From assembly GCF_964656455.1 (NCBI RefSeq), contig NC_135715.1:166314437-166378436 (forward strand): DNA of 64,000 nt. The letters are read 5' to 3'. Of this stretch, positions 35,514 to 48,830 are shown in pieces. The first letter of the stretch is position 1; every line of letters begins with the position of its first letter. The position numbers and the translations under genes are program-made. The stretch comes from Halichoerus grypus. Taxonomy: Eukaryota > Chordata > Mammalia > Carnivora > Phocidae. The notes beneath the pieces were generated by a model. The model was not told the DNA's origin. It made no database searches and worked only from the letters and a program-made list of their open reading frames with translations.

Positions 35514-38178
35514 CCTCAAAAACATATTTAAAGGGGTAGGGACTACGTGGACGTAAAAATTTACATTCTAAAGACACCCACTATAACCATGAAATATTCT
35601 GAATGAGCGTCTCTTTAAAATAACAGATAATGCCAAATTCAACTAAAAACAAGTTAGTGAGAATTTTGATGTTTTAGAAGGTAAACATACTATGCAACTA
35701 GCTTTTTCACCAAATGGATGTTTTTACAAGGATGAATAGTTAGGGGACACAAATACTAAATGAATAAACAGCTGGTTTAGATTAACTGTGTTTGTGAGAG
35801 ATCAATTTTTAAGGTTCCATCTGCTATAATAATTTTTAATATAATGAACAACCTCCCAAGTAATTTTAAAAACATTCGGAGGTTTGCTTACAAGTTTTAG
35901 CCTTTTTCTTTTGAGACTCTGCCCCCTACAGGAGGTGAAGTATTCCTACCTGGGGTAGGAAACCAGTATTCCATGCTGCAATGAAGGAAAATGAAAAGCG
36001 ACCCGGTAAACCATGTGTAGCACAAAGCAACTGAATGTAGTATTTTCCAATGGAAAGGGCACTGAAATGAAATAAAAAATTTCTACTCGGGAATCCGCCA
36101 TACTACACAAATTAGGACTGAATTCTCCCCAGCCCAGATTAGAAAGCTACCTGTGATTTATTAGAACTCCAAACCAGAGCATGAAGGTAAAAGCTGAGCA
36201 GAGCAAATGAATTTTAGATTTCATTTCTCCTGCCTCCTGGATTCCCTATTACCACCCATCCCCAACCTATTCTCCAACCAGGCCAAACTGAGTGAGGACA
36301 TTTAGACAGCAAAGGGAGATATCCTGCAACATGGAACCTAAAGCAGCTGCCAAAAAGTTCTATCCCTGCCCATTCTGTAATCCTTCCCCTATTCTTTTCT
36401 ACTTAGTTTCCTTCTCCCTGCCTCTTCTATTCACCCTTCTTTGTCTTTTTCCTGTTTTCATTTCTCCAACTGCTAGTATGTGATGGACCTGCTGAATGCT
36501 ACCTCTACTTGCATTTCTCCTTCCTCCGAGTGCTAGAAACACTGCTGATGCAGGCCAGAATGTGGGCAGTGCACACTCCATCAGGAAGCAAACTTATGAG
36601 AGGAAGGTGAATTAGGGGTCAACTATGTGACAATCCTTGTGTAATCCCTGAGACTTTTCTTCCTCCTTTTACTAGAAAGTTTCCCAATTCAGCTATTCCA
36701 GTCTCCACCTTGAAAACTATTCTATTCTCCTTGATTCCAGTAACACAACAGATCTGTTGGCCCTATCAGCAATCCAAAGCCACAGAAGTGTATCATAATT
36801 CCAGAATGTTCACAGAGTCAGCATCAATAAATTATTGTTGAATGACTGAACTTTGAAATAAAATATATGTACTAATATAAGACACTAAAATGTCAATAAT
36901 TTCCAAAAGCTGTGGTAAAGCTAGTATCCCCTTATTTCAAAACCATTTTGCAAAAGTAGCTGGCTGACTTAACATAAGGTCATTCATGCCTGCAGATACA
37001 TGCATATCACCTAGTATGGCTTCCTTACCAGCTCAGTGTTGCTGGTCTCCCCCACCCAACCCTGCAAGTTTCTGCTTCAATAGTTACTGAGGCCCTCCAG
37101 AGAAAGCAGGGATGATCCACTTAATCCCCTCTTTAGGTATAGTATTTTTCAATAGAAAAGGCAATCATCCCAAATAACCTAAATTGAAATTTTCATTGTG
37201 CCACCACTATTTGGCTTTCAAGGCAGGAACAAGCAAAAATTGAAAATTTGGTCTTGGCCGGTGGTCAGCTTCCTGTTCTTTTTTAAATAACATACTTAAA
37301 TCTGATACACTTGAATTAAAATCTTCCAAATCAGGTTTCCAATTAAATTACTTTCATGGTAAATTTACCTTAAGGATACATTTCTTGTCCCAAACTGTGG
37401 GGTTTAGTGAAAGCGAAATAATTTGATTTGGTTTATAGTAGATACATAGATTTGGTTTAGTGAGGGTTTTATTTTGTCTAGTTTACTGGTTGGGGAAAAG
37501 TGAAAGGAATGGGAAGTAGGGGAGAGATGCAGTAAAAGGGTTTTAAGAAATAACAGATGATTGGCCTTGAACTCTACTTTGTGCTTCACCCTTCCATAGC
37601 AGGTCTAGAAGCCCTGACTTCCCCAGGATGAGGCACAGGCCTACTGTGACTCAGAGGTCATCTGCCAAATCATCATCTACCCTGCTGTTTGCCACCTCCA
37701 GATTTTCTGTCAAGGCCGACTTTCTAGATTCTACCTTAACAGGATTTGACAAGGTTATGATCAATGACAGTTACTGACTACAGACATTTTTCTTCCCTAA
37801 GGAGTGTCAGCAGTCAGCTTTGGGCCTGAGTATCTCCTTTGAGACAATTTGTGACATCCACGTTCCCAGTGACCTTTATTTAAGAAGACAGAGGAAATGG
37901 AATCAGAGCAGACACAAGAAGCCTATATTCTAGGCTCATTATGCTTTGGCTAAGTCATTTTGATTCAGTGGGGTCTATCTTATCTGCTTCTACTTACTTC
38001 ACCAGCATGGCATGAAGATAGACAGATGTTTTGATGTAGCAAACTCCTTGAAGGAGAGATGCTTTTTAAACAAGAGGCAGCTGTGACTGGCCCACTGAGG
38101 GGATTTTTAAAGTGAATTCCAATAGTGGGATTCAGGACTATTCTTTAATAAGCTTTAGACTAAACATTTGCTTCATAC

Positions 38179-39114
38179 CTGCACACTTGAAACTCTGAGC
38201 AGTGAGTCCTCGCTCCAAAGACAAAGTTGTGAGAATGCTGAGGAAGCTGGTGGTCACAGACTGACGTTTGTTCTTCCTGAGTTCGTGCCCACCCATCTGA
38301 TCCTTGGGTTTGCTCCTCAGGGTGACTTGCAGGTTTTGCTCTGAACTCCTCACCACATTGGCCGCTGTTTTCAGAGCCTCCATCCACTCCTCGGCCCTCT
38401 GCCGGGTCTCAGCGCGGAGGCGGAGGACATCTTGGGGGAAAATGACTTGAAAGCAAGAGTCACAGTCGTCCAGGTTGTCCACCTGGACAGCCAGACACAC
38501 GTCCACATTGTAGCTGAGCAGGGGATCCTCGTCTAGCTTGCCAGGCTGGAAAGCCATAAGGTAGGCCCTGCTAAGCACAAACGTAAATGCCTTCCAGTTG
38601 TTCTGGATGGTGAGCCTGTATAGCGTCCCTGATTTGATGATGTTTTGGTATTGTCTGGGGCTATCCAAGACAGGGGATGGTGCGAGCAGCTCACTGCATT
38701 TCTTCTGTAAACAGTGATTCTGTGTACAGTCAACGTGATGACCAAGCCCTGGTGAGTTGGCCAGCTCATCTTGCCGCCCCACATAACCAGGCACGGCGGC
38801 GTGCACGACTTCCCAAAGCTTCTGCCCCCAGTCCAAAGCCTCCCATGGTGACTCTGCCTTTAACTGCAGCTGAGTGTTGTCATACAGAACGGTATCCACC
38901 AGCCTGGCCTCGAGGTTGCCCAAAACAGATATGCTCTGGAAGTGTGAAAGCTGGTAGGTGGCATAGAGGGCTTGATTGCCACTGCTGTCGAGGCTGTAGA
39001 AGTAGAAGTTGTAGGGGGAGAGTTCTGCGTAACAGCTTTGCCAGTAACTGTCATGGTCCTTCCTAATCTCCAGGTACCCCTTCTTCAGAATGTTTGGGAA
39101 TGCCTGCTTGTGTT
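38179..39114 (-). CDS. PLEKHM3: PLEKHM3, second coding exon with both PH domains (residues 200-512)
   Basis: This 936-base exon carries the two phosphoinositide/protein-binding PH domains. PH1 spans about residues 207-305, beginning [17 protein letters not shown] and ending in the C-terminal helix [19 protein letters not shown]2 spans about residues 357-452, beginning [19 protein letters not shown] and ending [17 protein letters not shown], with the typical tryptophan in the final helix. A linker (306-356) rich in Gly, His, Ser and Pro separates them. The exon closes with [20 protein letters not shown] and FKCAG, the lead-in to the zinc-binding region; Cys510 is the first likely ligand. The acceptor reads TTCTAG at 39116-39115 and the donor GTATGA begins at 38178. 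Phase is 1 at both ends, so skipping this exon would keep the frame but remove both PH domains. Similarity to the human protein as I remember it is very high. Confidence 0.97.
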
Positions 39115-39689
39115 CTAGAAAGAAAAAAAACAAAACAGAAGAAGCAATGTGCATTAATTTATGAATATGAATGAACTCAATGAGATGAAAAGGCAGGTGC
39201 AAGAAACTAAAGAGATCAGGGAATGACATCTTTCTGGTTCAAAGCAAACACAGTAGAAGCAGTACAATTCCAAGATAGTACAAGTGACAAGATGTAATCG
39301 GGGGGGGGGGAAATTTCAGGTCTAAAAAACTTCACGAAGGTAGAATTATGAGCATAAGATTAAGTACAGAGGGGGGTGGTTTGCAATGTCAGTGTGACGT
39401 GCAGAGAGGTCTGTGCGGAAAACAGAAATACTGGAATAACTGGGACCATCCCCCATGGGCCCATGAAACAACTGCACTTCCCCAGGATTCCATGTTTTCT
39501 AGGAAACATTCTACAGAGTACCAAATACATGAGAGAGAACATTCCTCCTGTCACATGACCTAACTCCTTGCCAATACTCCCATCTTCCTTTGGGTTAGGA
39601 AAGCCAAGAAGGGTCAATGGAAAGGATAGAACAGAGCATGAAGTTTGCTGCCGATAAACTCCTGTTTCTCAGACACCCCCATTAGTCTT

Positions 39690-40205
39690 CAAGGCCTGTT
39701 CATGAGCCTTCTGTCTTACAACTACTTCCCCAGGCTTGACTCAACTAGCTCATTTTAGGTCTCTGCTTAGATAGCAGTTCTCTCTCACTTCTGAGCCTGG
39801 ATGCGCTTATACTGTTCCTTCTGCTTACAATGTTCCTTCCCACTGCTTCCCCCAGCTACTACACACTTACCCTTCCTCACTTAGCCATGCTTTCTTCCAG
39901 GAACAGAGTCTGTCCTGACTCCCCCAATCCCTCACCTGCAAACACACAGCCCTGGGTCAGTAACAGGTATCCCTATTATTCCTCTCTGATGGGTTCTTAT
40001 AAGGCTGTATTATAATCATGTATTTAAATATCTGAATAAAATAAATTTTGAAGTTTTTAAAGAAGTGTGTCCTCCCCATTGGACTGTAAGCTCTACTGAG
40101 GACAGAAGAGAGGTCTGTCTTTTCATCCTTATTATCACAGCACATAGTGCAATGCCTAGTACACAGCAGGCTTTTAAAAAGTACTTGTTGAATGAGAAAT
40201 ATAGC
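39690..40205 (+). mobile_element. L2 relic, long 3' part
   Basis: L2 segment from CCCAGGCTTGACTCAACTAG through ACTGTAAGCTCTACTGAGGA to AAAGTACTTGTTGAATGAGA. A second copy of the terminal motif (CAGCATATAGCAGGTATTAT) follows it. Confidence 0.7.
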
Positions 40206-42259
40206 TCCCAGCACAATGCCCAGCATATAGCAGGTATTATTTCTTTCCCTTCCCCTGTTTGACGAGTTTATCTGGTTGTGCCATCTTTAATCAATGCTTA
40301 GCTGTAACGTATGCAAGTTTAGTACTTTAATAGAAGGAGACTGTCATTTGGGAGACTTCCTGATACTTTTATCAGGCGTGAAAAGGACATCCATGCAAGA
40401 GGCAGCACCCCTCCCTGGTAGAGATTTTCATTTCTGAAATTTTCATTTCATTCTGTTTCTTAATTTCTTTGCTAGCACACATTGGAGAAAGTCATAAACT
40501 AATTGAGTCATTCCCTAAAGAAGACAAATCACACTCCCAAAGGGAGTGATTCTGATCTTGGCTGAAGAAAAAAAAAAAAAAAAAAAAGTAACACAGATCT
40601 AGATCTTAAAATAGCAAACCAAAAGAGAAAAGGAGAGAAATGAGGCAGAGAAAAGCCAATTTTACCTGCTTTACATCTCCAGTCCTGACACTCATTAGTA
40701 TTTCTGTGATAACTCAAAAGCCATTAATTTCTTGCAACCTACACTAATCCCTTTGTAGAGAGAGATAATGGATGCCTATTCTCAGTTATCTGTCTTTTCT
40801 GATAATGCAATAAGGGAGATAGTGCTGTTAGAGACGCTGCTGCTACCTCTCCCCCTCTCATTTCCATCAAGCGCTGATGGTAGTTCAATCTTTTCCATAA
40901 TAAGACTCATAACCATGTGTCCCTCCATCCCCATCTGTCCTGTGACCCAATGGCTCAGCTACGCATCCCTGAGTAAAATAAAAACTACCTTTCTTGCTTT
41001 TAGCTAGGAGTTTTTCTCTCCTTTTCTTTCCTCCCTGAGAGCTTTTTACAATAGCAAGCACGAATTAGAAATTCTACTTTAATTGGGCCCAAGTCAGCAG
41101 CAAACCTGATTAAAAACTCACCTCTTTCTGACTGTCCAAGCTAGGGTGGTAGATGCCAGCCTGGGTGGACCGATTTTAGAAGTCCTGCCTGGGTGTCTCA
41201 AAAGTCCCTTCACCTTCTTGATGCAGAGTAAGGGTAGAGAATGCATTGTGTTTCCAGATTTTTCAACCACCTGGCTCAGCCCTCCCTAAATAGGTACATT
41301 AAACTGAGACAGAAGAGATTGGTGTTGATCATAGGAAATGGCCCATATTTATAGGCTGCAGTTTGTAGCGTTAATTTCTTGAAAAAGAACCATCAAGTAG
41401 AGAGCAAACATGATCAGAAAGCTATCCTCTGGGGTGCGTATTCCTCTCTGGAGGGTCTGTTTATATCAGACCTTACTAATATTTCCTGTGTGAAGTATTG
41501 ATGGTCTTTGAGTTGTAGAGGGCTAAAGGATGACCATTTCTCTCTCTTTTTTTTTTATTTGACCATTTCTCTTTAGTCTCAAACAACTGCTACTTTCTGT
41601 TTCTATATGAAGTTTATTTTTAATATTTATGCTACAGACAAATCAGAAGGTATATATTTAAATCTAAGCTTTCATTAACTTATAGTTCAACTTTTATTTC
41701 CCAAGACCGTATCATTTCAACTCATTTAATTAACCTCCCACACATTATTGTAAAGTGTTCAATTTCACAAATGAGTAATATAAAATCTATTTTAACTAAT
41801 ATCATAAATGATTCAGATGGGACCACTGACAAGGATTATCACCATTTCCTCAATAAATTAGGAAAGGATGATCAAAATAAATCACTGTACCCAAAAATTT
41901 CATACTGAAACCACAAGTAATTCCTTGTGAAAAACGGGGAAAAAACCCAAAAACCCAACTCCTGAATTCTTCATTTCCCCATTGCTTTCCACTCTGGCTA
42001 GTACGAAGACCTGGTTCAGTTCCTCTGCAGTGAAGACCCCTTCTTCCTCTTCTCTTCAACCTGCGGTACCCGTGCAGCGGTTTAAGGACAATGGTTGCTA
42101 GTTACTGAAGAGGAAGAAGGGAATTTTCCCCAGCACGCGCCTGATTCACTTCTGCACCGCCAACCTGCCAGAGTTCCTCTTTTGCTCTTATTTCCTCTAC
42201 CTGTTCTCAGAAAATTTTCCTTTCTCATGGCCACCACCCTAATCAAGGTTTTTTTTTTT

Positions 42260-42550
42260 TTTTTTTTTATTGTGGCATAATTGACATACAACATTATATT
42301 AGTTTCAGATGTACAATTCAGACGTAATGATCTGGATATTTGCATATATTATAAACCGATCACCACAGTAAGTCTAATTAACATCCGCCAGCATACATAA
42401 TTACAGAACATTTTTTTCTTGTGATGAGAACTTTTAAGACATATTCTCTTAGCAACTTTCAAATACGCAATGCAGTATTAACTAGAGTTGCCATGCCGTA
42501 CATTACATCCCCATGGCTTTTTATTTTATAACTGGAAAGTTGTACCTTTA
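42260..42550 (-). mobile_element. L1 3' end relic, minus strand
   Basis: Poly(T) at 42248-42267 precedes ATTGTGGCATAATTGACATA, then CACCACAGTAAGTCTAATTA and the TTGTGATGAGAACTTTTAAG block, in the order seen in reversed L1 3' ends. Confidence 0.75.
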
Positions 42551-42689
42551 AGACCTAATCCAGGTTTTAAATGAGCTCCCACCTCTAGTCCGCCTTCCTC
42601 CTGGCCATCTCCCACACTGTTACCTGGGTCATGCACCGCCCCTCCCACCCAGTAAAGTTCAAACTCCTTAAGACATTTTATTATGGAAA

Positions 42690-43400
42690 ATTTTAAACAC
42701 ACTCCAAAGCATGTAGAAGAGAAAATAAACACCCAGGGACCTATCCCTCAGCTTCGAAAATCAAGTTTCTGCTATTCTTGTTCTCCATCTCCCGCCCCTC
42801 TCCAACTCTGGCTTTTTGTCGGTTGTTTTGGCTGCAATATTTGAAAGCAGATTGCTAACACTTTATCATTTCTACTGTAAATACTTCAGGGGAATCTCTA
42901 ATCTGACAGATAAAACTTCAATACACACACACACACACCCCATTTTCACACCCAACAACATGAATAATCCTCATCTAATACCTAGTCCGTATCTGATTTT
43001 CCCACATTGTCTCAAAAAATTTCTTTATACAGATAGTTTGTTCAACTTAGGTTCACACATTGATTTGGCTGATACATCATTTAAATCTCTTTAAATCTAT
43101 AACAGTTCTTTCTCCTTTTTTTTTTCATGCCATGTATTTACTGAAGAAATGAGTTCATTTGTCCTGTAGACATTCTCACATTCTGGACTCGGCCGAGTGT
43201 ATCCTCATGGTATTGTTTAAATGTTCCTCTGTTTCCCATGTTTTCTGTCAACTGCTATTTAGATCTTGAGGTTCATTTAGATTTTTTTTTTTTTTGACAA
43301 GAATACGTCACAGGTGGTTGTCCCACTTCTAGGGGTATTAAGATTGATTAGGGGGTTCAGAAGATGTTAGTCTGATCCCTCCATTATAACTTTCCCCACA
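42690..43400 (+). mobile_element. Old L1-type 3' region relic
   Basis: A diverged segment with recognisable blocks (GTAAATACTTCAGGGGAATC, CACATTGTCTCAAAAAATT, TTTGTCCTGTAGACATTCTC, GATTAGGGGGTTCAG) known from an old LINE 3' region. A CA run lies at 42922-42938. Strand and family from memory. Confidence 0.5.
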
Positions 43401-43582
43401 ATGCAGGCACTTTTCTCCACTCCCCCACATTCCAGCCAGGTGACCTGATACTGTTTCTACCACTCACCCCTCCCAACCTTCGTGCATGTTCTCTCACTGA
43501 CCTCCCTGTCTAGATCTCCCCTAATCTCTGCTTACGCGTGTTTTCCTCACACGAGGGCTAGTACAAAATCCTACCTATTCTT

Positions 43583-43787
43583 TTTTTTTTTTTTTAGATT
43601 TTATTTATTTATTTGTCAGAGAGCGAGCAAGCAACAGCGCACGCACACAAGCAGAGGGAGTGGCAGGCAGAGGGAGAAGCAGGCTTCCCCCCCAGCAGGG
43701 AGCCCACGTGGGACTTGATCCCAGGACCCTGGGATCATGACCTAAGTCAAAGGCAGACGCTTAACCCACTGAGCCACCCAGGCAACC
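43583..43787 (-). mobile_element. CAN-SINE, minus strand
   Basis: Long 19-bp duplication CAAAATCCTACCTATTCTT (43564-43582) against CAAAATCTTACCTATTCTT (43788-43806), one mismatch. The head end reads ggcaaccc instead of ggcgcccc. Confidence 0.95.
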
Positions 43788-45002
43788 CAAAATCTTACCT
43801 ATTCTTGAAGACCTTCTTCCTCCCCTCTAGTTGAAAACAACTGTCCTCCTCTGAACCCCCAAGGCTCTATGGCTACACTACTCTGACGACTCAGATTTCA
43901 GATACTATTTCACATTTATCACATATGTATTAAATTATGTAATAAAATTATTCAAAAAATCAGAAAAAAATGTAAAAGGCAACAACAAAAACTTTCTGCC
44001 TCCATATCCCAGCACCCACAATCCTCCTGTCCAGACTATATACTGTTTGATATGAAGCCCTCAGACATGATATATATGTCATAATATAAATAATAATTAG
44101 AGGTATATTATATTTACTTATGTAATTACATAATTATTAAATGGTTACATACTTTCATTTTTATTACTTTATGCAATTTTATCTTTTTAAAAACCACCAT
44201 ATCCCAGATCACAATAAATGAAAGAAACATTTAGGTAACCTAGTTTACCAAGAAAATCTGGACTGCCTGAGTCAGCACAATGAATGAAGTCACAAGAACA
44301 GGATTCCAAAGATTGGGCAATGGTTAGAATGAAAGACAAAGAGCAACATTTTGATGTTTTCAAAGAATTCAAAAGCCCAATGTGGTGCCAGTATTCCAAA
44401 TCAAAGTTATCTAGGCAAATCAAAAGCACACATTTAAATTCTTATTACAAGATTAATAAATGTGAAAGGAAGCCAAAGTGGAGAATGAATGGAGAACAGC
44501 CATACACTTCAGTGTAACACCGTCTAAGACAAGCCTGAAAGGATTGCCTTTCAAAGTTTGGCAGATATATTACATTTCTTCTGTGGTGGAAGGGGCTAGG
44601 GGGCTCTTTTGGGTCTCTTGTAAATAAGAGCACTAATACCATTCATGAGGGCTCCACCCTCATGACCCATGCACCTCCCAAAGGCCACATTTCCTAATAT
44701 CATCAATTTAGGAGACAGCCCAACTTATGAAATTTGGGAGTGACACAAATATTCAGACCATAGCACCAAACAGGGACTCATGTTGCTCAATTTCTATCAT
44801 ATCTTTAGTCCTGACAATTCATTCTTTTATTCATTTCAGTGGATCCCAAACACAATCCCCACAGCAGTTTTTCCATACTTCTTTACTCTTCCCAAACACC
44901 TAATTCCACTGTCTCATTTTGTGCACTGCAGGGAGCTCCTTTACATATACTGTGCTTGGCTTCATGCCAACGTTGCATAACCAATGTCCCGCACAAGTGC
45001 TC

Positions 45003-45245
45003 CAGAGCACGGTGGTTAAGGCCATAGGTGCTGGAGCCAATGAACCTAAACTGAAATCATAGTTCTGTCCTTACTGGCTGTGTGACCATGGCAAATTACT
45101 TAACCCGAGTCTCAGTTTTGTCATCTTTAAGATGGGCTATAATAATAACACCTACCTCACTGTACTCTTGTGAGAAAGAAATGAGTAGCTCTTAGAACAA
45201 TGCCTGATACATCATGAGTATTCAACAGATGTTTCTTATTTTGGT
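45003..45245 (+). mobile_element. MIR relic, plus strand, nearly complete
   Basis: Runs from GAGCACGGTGGTTAAGGCCA through GGCTGTGTGACCATGGCAAA and GTCTCAGTTTTGTCATCTTT to ACAATGCCTGATACATCATG. Confidence 0.85.
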
Positions 45246-45479
45246 CGTCTGGTCTCAAAAGAATCTCCCTGCCTCCCTATTAAAGCTAACCCTACCACCT
45301 CTGCTCTGTGCCTAATTCCTTCCCACTTCTTCAGAATCTCTTCCTCTGCAACATCTTAATATTATCCCTCCACTAATCTCTTTTCCTCCTGTCTTCCAAT
45401 ACCCTAAGGTTTGTTGTGTCTATTAAAAAAGGATTCACTTGATCCTACCTCTCGTCCGGCTCAATCTGTATCCTTCCTT

Positions 45480-45895
45480 CAGAGGCCAAATTCTGACATT
45501 GCCTCCATGTCCTGTTCCACACAATCTGGCTTCTGACCACTGCTCTGACCTCATCTCACATTCCTTCTCTCATTCCAGCCACATTCTTTTATGTTCTGTG
45601 AGCAAGTTGAGTGCATTCTAGCCTCAGGAACTCGGAGGTTGCTATATCCTCCATTTGGAACTTCTCTCCCCAGCTCCACTGACTTACGTGCCTCCCTTAG
45701 TTTTTCCCCTCAAAGGTGCCATCCTCAGTGAGGCCATCCTTTACCACCTTCAAGAGCCCCCTCTCTATCTTACACCTTGCTTTATTTCCTTCAAAGAACT
45801 CTCTCCTTCTTCTTGAGGGCAGGGACCTGGATGTCTCTCTCACCCCTGTATACTCAGTGGCTGTCTCCATAAATATTTGTTGAATGAATGTACAA
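45480..45895 (+). mobile_element. L2 relic, 3' part
   Basis: Ends CTTGAGGGCAGGGACCTGG ... CATAAATATTTGTTGAATGA, a well-kept L2 terminus. Confidence 0.75.
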
Positions 45896-46689
45896 AGGAC
45901 TCTGCTAGAATCTGTGGACACCAAATGAATCAGACACAGATTGTGTCAATAGATCTATGGCCCAATTAGAGGCCTTCTTTTTCTTTTCACAAGTCCCACT
46001 TTTCTCTTTGGCCACGGTCACCCTAAGTTTAGATCTTATCACTTCACAGCATGATAACTGGCAGAGTCTTCTAATTGGTTTCAATCCCTTCCATTCTTTC
46101 CATCTGTTAATCCATCCTATATTCTGGGGGGGGGGGGCACTGAGGGGAACCAATAAATAGCATCCCTTTACTCACCCAAGTTTTAAACCAACTGAGATTG
46201 ACGGACATTGTCAGACACATGGAGATCAAAACATCAGCCAGTTGGAGGACGCAGCTTAGGGGTCCTCCTACCCCTAGGACTATACATACTTACCTCTGAG
46301 TCACAAGCAGTACTGATCACCACAGGCTTCCCCTCCTGGGGGACTGCCCATGAAAGGCTGATGGATGGAGGAACAGACCAGAATTAGTGCTTCCTGTGAG
46401 AGAGGCTGAGTTATACACATCCAGTTCCTCTCCTAAACTTGCCCTAAGTTGCTCCTCCCTGGGGGTGGAGTGTGCCAAGGGAAGGGAAGAGGCCAAGAGT
46501 GTGAGTCTAACTGATAGCCCTTTACACAGACACAAACGCTACAGGAGAGGTGGTTCCCCGGTAGCTACCTCCACTACCCCTCAACCCTGTCGACTTACAT
46601 ACTTTTTATAAAATACCCTTTTAATTTTGACTTTCAAGTAATTTTCAAGTGCTTCTTTGCTAAACATATCACATTAAGTCTATTTGTTT

Positions 46690-46870
46690 GGCTTTGAAGG
46701 TCCTCCATGACCTCAGACTACAACTCTCACAAATGCAGCCCTGTCCGGCTTAGCCTCCCAGGCATCCCACACACATGCTATGTTCACCTCCACCTTGGTC
46801 TTGTGCTCAACCCTCTAAGCTCACTGAAGCATCCTTTCCTCAATGAAGACCTCTCTAACATTCTAGATTA
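46690..46870 (+). mobile_element. L2 relic
   Basis: AAGGTCCTCCATGACCTCAG and related blocks match the region of L2 upstream of its terminus. Confidence 0.6.
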
Positions 46871-48584
46871 CAATCATGTCTCTTTTCTTTATATTCCTAG
46901 TTGATAAAACGCAGTCTTTCAAGTCTGTTTCATGTTATAGTATTCAACTGTATTTAAGCCAGAAACTAGGGGGAAAAGTTTTAAATAATTTTAAGTTTTT
47001 GTTCTCCTCATCAGAGGCACACAAGAGAAGTGACATTAACAGGATCCACATTAATCATGACACTGCCACAAAAGTCCATAGCAAAGAATATGAAGAGAAT
47101 AATACTATAGGAACCAAAGACAGGCTGTGTCCTGAACATCTGAAATATGCTCCACAGGCCAACACTCAGCGATGGCTCCCAGATACTGGGTAACAAACTA
47201 GTTCTGGTAGAAACAAAGTAGGCTCAAGTAATGTCTTTTCTCAGAGCTACTTTGGAGACCTTTCTTTATGGGTAAAGGAGACTATCCCATTTGCTCTCCC
47301 TTCAAAATAAACCTAGGGGAAAAGACGTATCATCTGTGCAGGCTCTAGTAGAAATAGACCTGTACCATATTTGGCTACACATTAGCTAGACAGACATACC
47401 AACTTCAGGATCTTTTCCATCTAAGTTCTTTGCTATGGGCAACAGTGATAGAGCATTAGTCCATACAGTCCTGGTCAATTTCACTTCTAAGTGTGAACCC
47501 CACTAGGAGATCACAGACCCAACTTCTTAAATGCAGAGGCTTTCTGCCTTCTGTGACAAGGGTAATCCCTAGTCTTTAAGAACTTTGTGACCCAGAAAAC
47601 AATTCCAAACCAACTTTCAAGCTATGCTCAGTCATTGCCATGGTGGGCTTTTCACTCTGTTTCCCTAATCTATAGGAATTAAGTACAAAAGAACCTCCCA
47701 TACTTAAGCCAGCAGATTTTAACGTAAATGGCATTTCAGTATAGTATCTTTGGGTAACATACTAGAGTCATAGAAACTTAGAGTTAGAAGGGACTAGAAA
47801 TCTCTTTGGCCCAGCCCCATCTGAGGTAGAACTTGTCAGTTGCTCATCTCATTAACTAGTCCTCCCACTGCTTTACCAACAGAACCCTAATCTTGTTCAG
47901 GTATGGTGGCAGATGCTCAGAGGAGATGTCCTCTCCCTTGCCCCATGGAAAGAAACAAGATTTGTTTAATCCAATCACAGAAATGCTATTTTCCTTTGCC
48001 AGACATTGCTTTAGGGGTGAGCATGTGACTCTAGCTACCGAGGGGGTGCTATTAGGGGCCACTGGGAAAGAGACCCAGAGGAGGTGCTCTGCTTTTCCTT
48101 CCTGAATTTGGCTACTGATATCTTGGGACTACTGTAGCTATCTTGTACCAATGAAGGGAAAGAAGAGACATTACCAGTATACTGAGAAGCAGAGCAGAAA
48201 GACAGAAAGTGCCTGGATCTTTGATGAGCCTGGGACCACCTATTTCTGGACTTCTGAAGTGTTTACTGCATAGAGTGCTTGATATTCACTAAGTGCTGCA
48301 CACCCGCCTGTGAGACGGATGAAAACAGAAGATGATAAATGGCCTTATTATTTATGCCACCTGTAGTTGGGGATGCTGGTAACTGCTTCTGAAAATATTC
48401 GTAACTAATTTAACAGATTTGGAAAGAGATCCCAGGAAGCAAAATGACTTGGCCAAGATTATACCACACAGTGTGCAAGTTGAGAGGAGAACTCTAACCT
48501 CCAAACCTGGAATCTAGATCATACCGTGTTTATTTGTGGTGGAGGGAATGACCCAAACTTCCTCAGGCTTGAGAGACAGCATTA

Positions 48585-48830
48585 TTGAGTGATTACGCAT
48601 GGCCTCTAATGTCAGGCCTGGGTTGAAATTCTAGTCCTACCACATCCTACTGCATGGCCTTGGGTGAGGTCAACTTCTCCAAGACTCAGTTTCCCCATTT
48701 GTAACGTCAGAACAATATCATCTATCATACTAAACTATTACGAATATTAAATAAGATAGTAGACACATCTTAGCACAGGGCTGAATGTAAAGTTAACTCT
48801 CATTGAATGACAGCTCTTATTGATAGTATT
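48585..48830 (+). mobile_element. MIR relic, plus strand
   Basis: GCATGGCCTTGGGTGAGGTC, then AGACTCAGTTTCCCCATTTG and TTAGCACAGGGCTGAATGTA, in MIR order. Confidence 0.8.

Larger units (their letters stand above)
10965..38178 (-). other. PLEKHM3: PLEKHM3 intron between the second and third coding exons (27,214 bp)
   Basis: Both ends are fixed by the splice sites of the flanking exons. The intron holds the FTL and RPL34 processed pseudogenes, a MER20, an LTR relic, eight young CAN-SINEs plus one older one, two young L1 stubs and several microsatellites. Stretches with nothing I can assign: 11410-12590 (old L2-like pieces at most), 12780-13790, 14100-14930, 20340-21280, 27480-28680, 32140-32855, 35520-36600 and 36850-38178. 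Purine-rich segments at 17836-18450, 25440-25870 and 26110-26400 resemble an old dispersed mammalian repeat that I could not name. The block 33420-34140 is free of recognisable repeats. Confidence 0.93.

Noticed and set aside
38677..39066. 129-residue plus-strand frame
   Set aside because: It is antisense to the conserved PH-domain exon of PLEKHM3; the opposite strand explains the openness.
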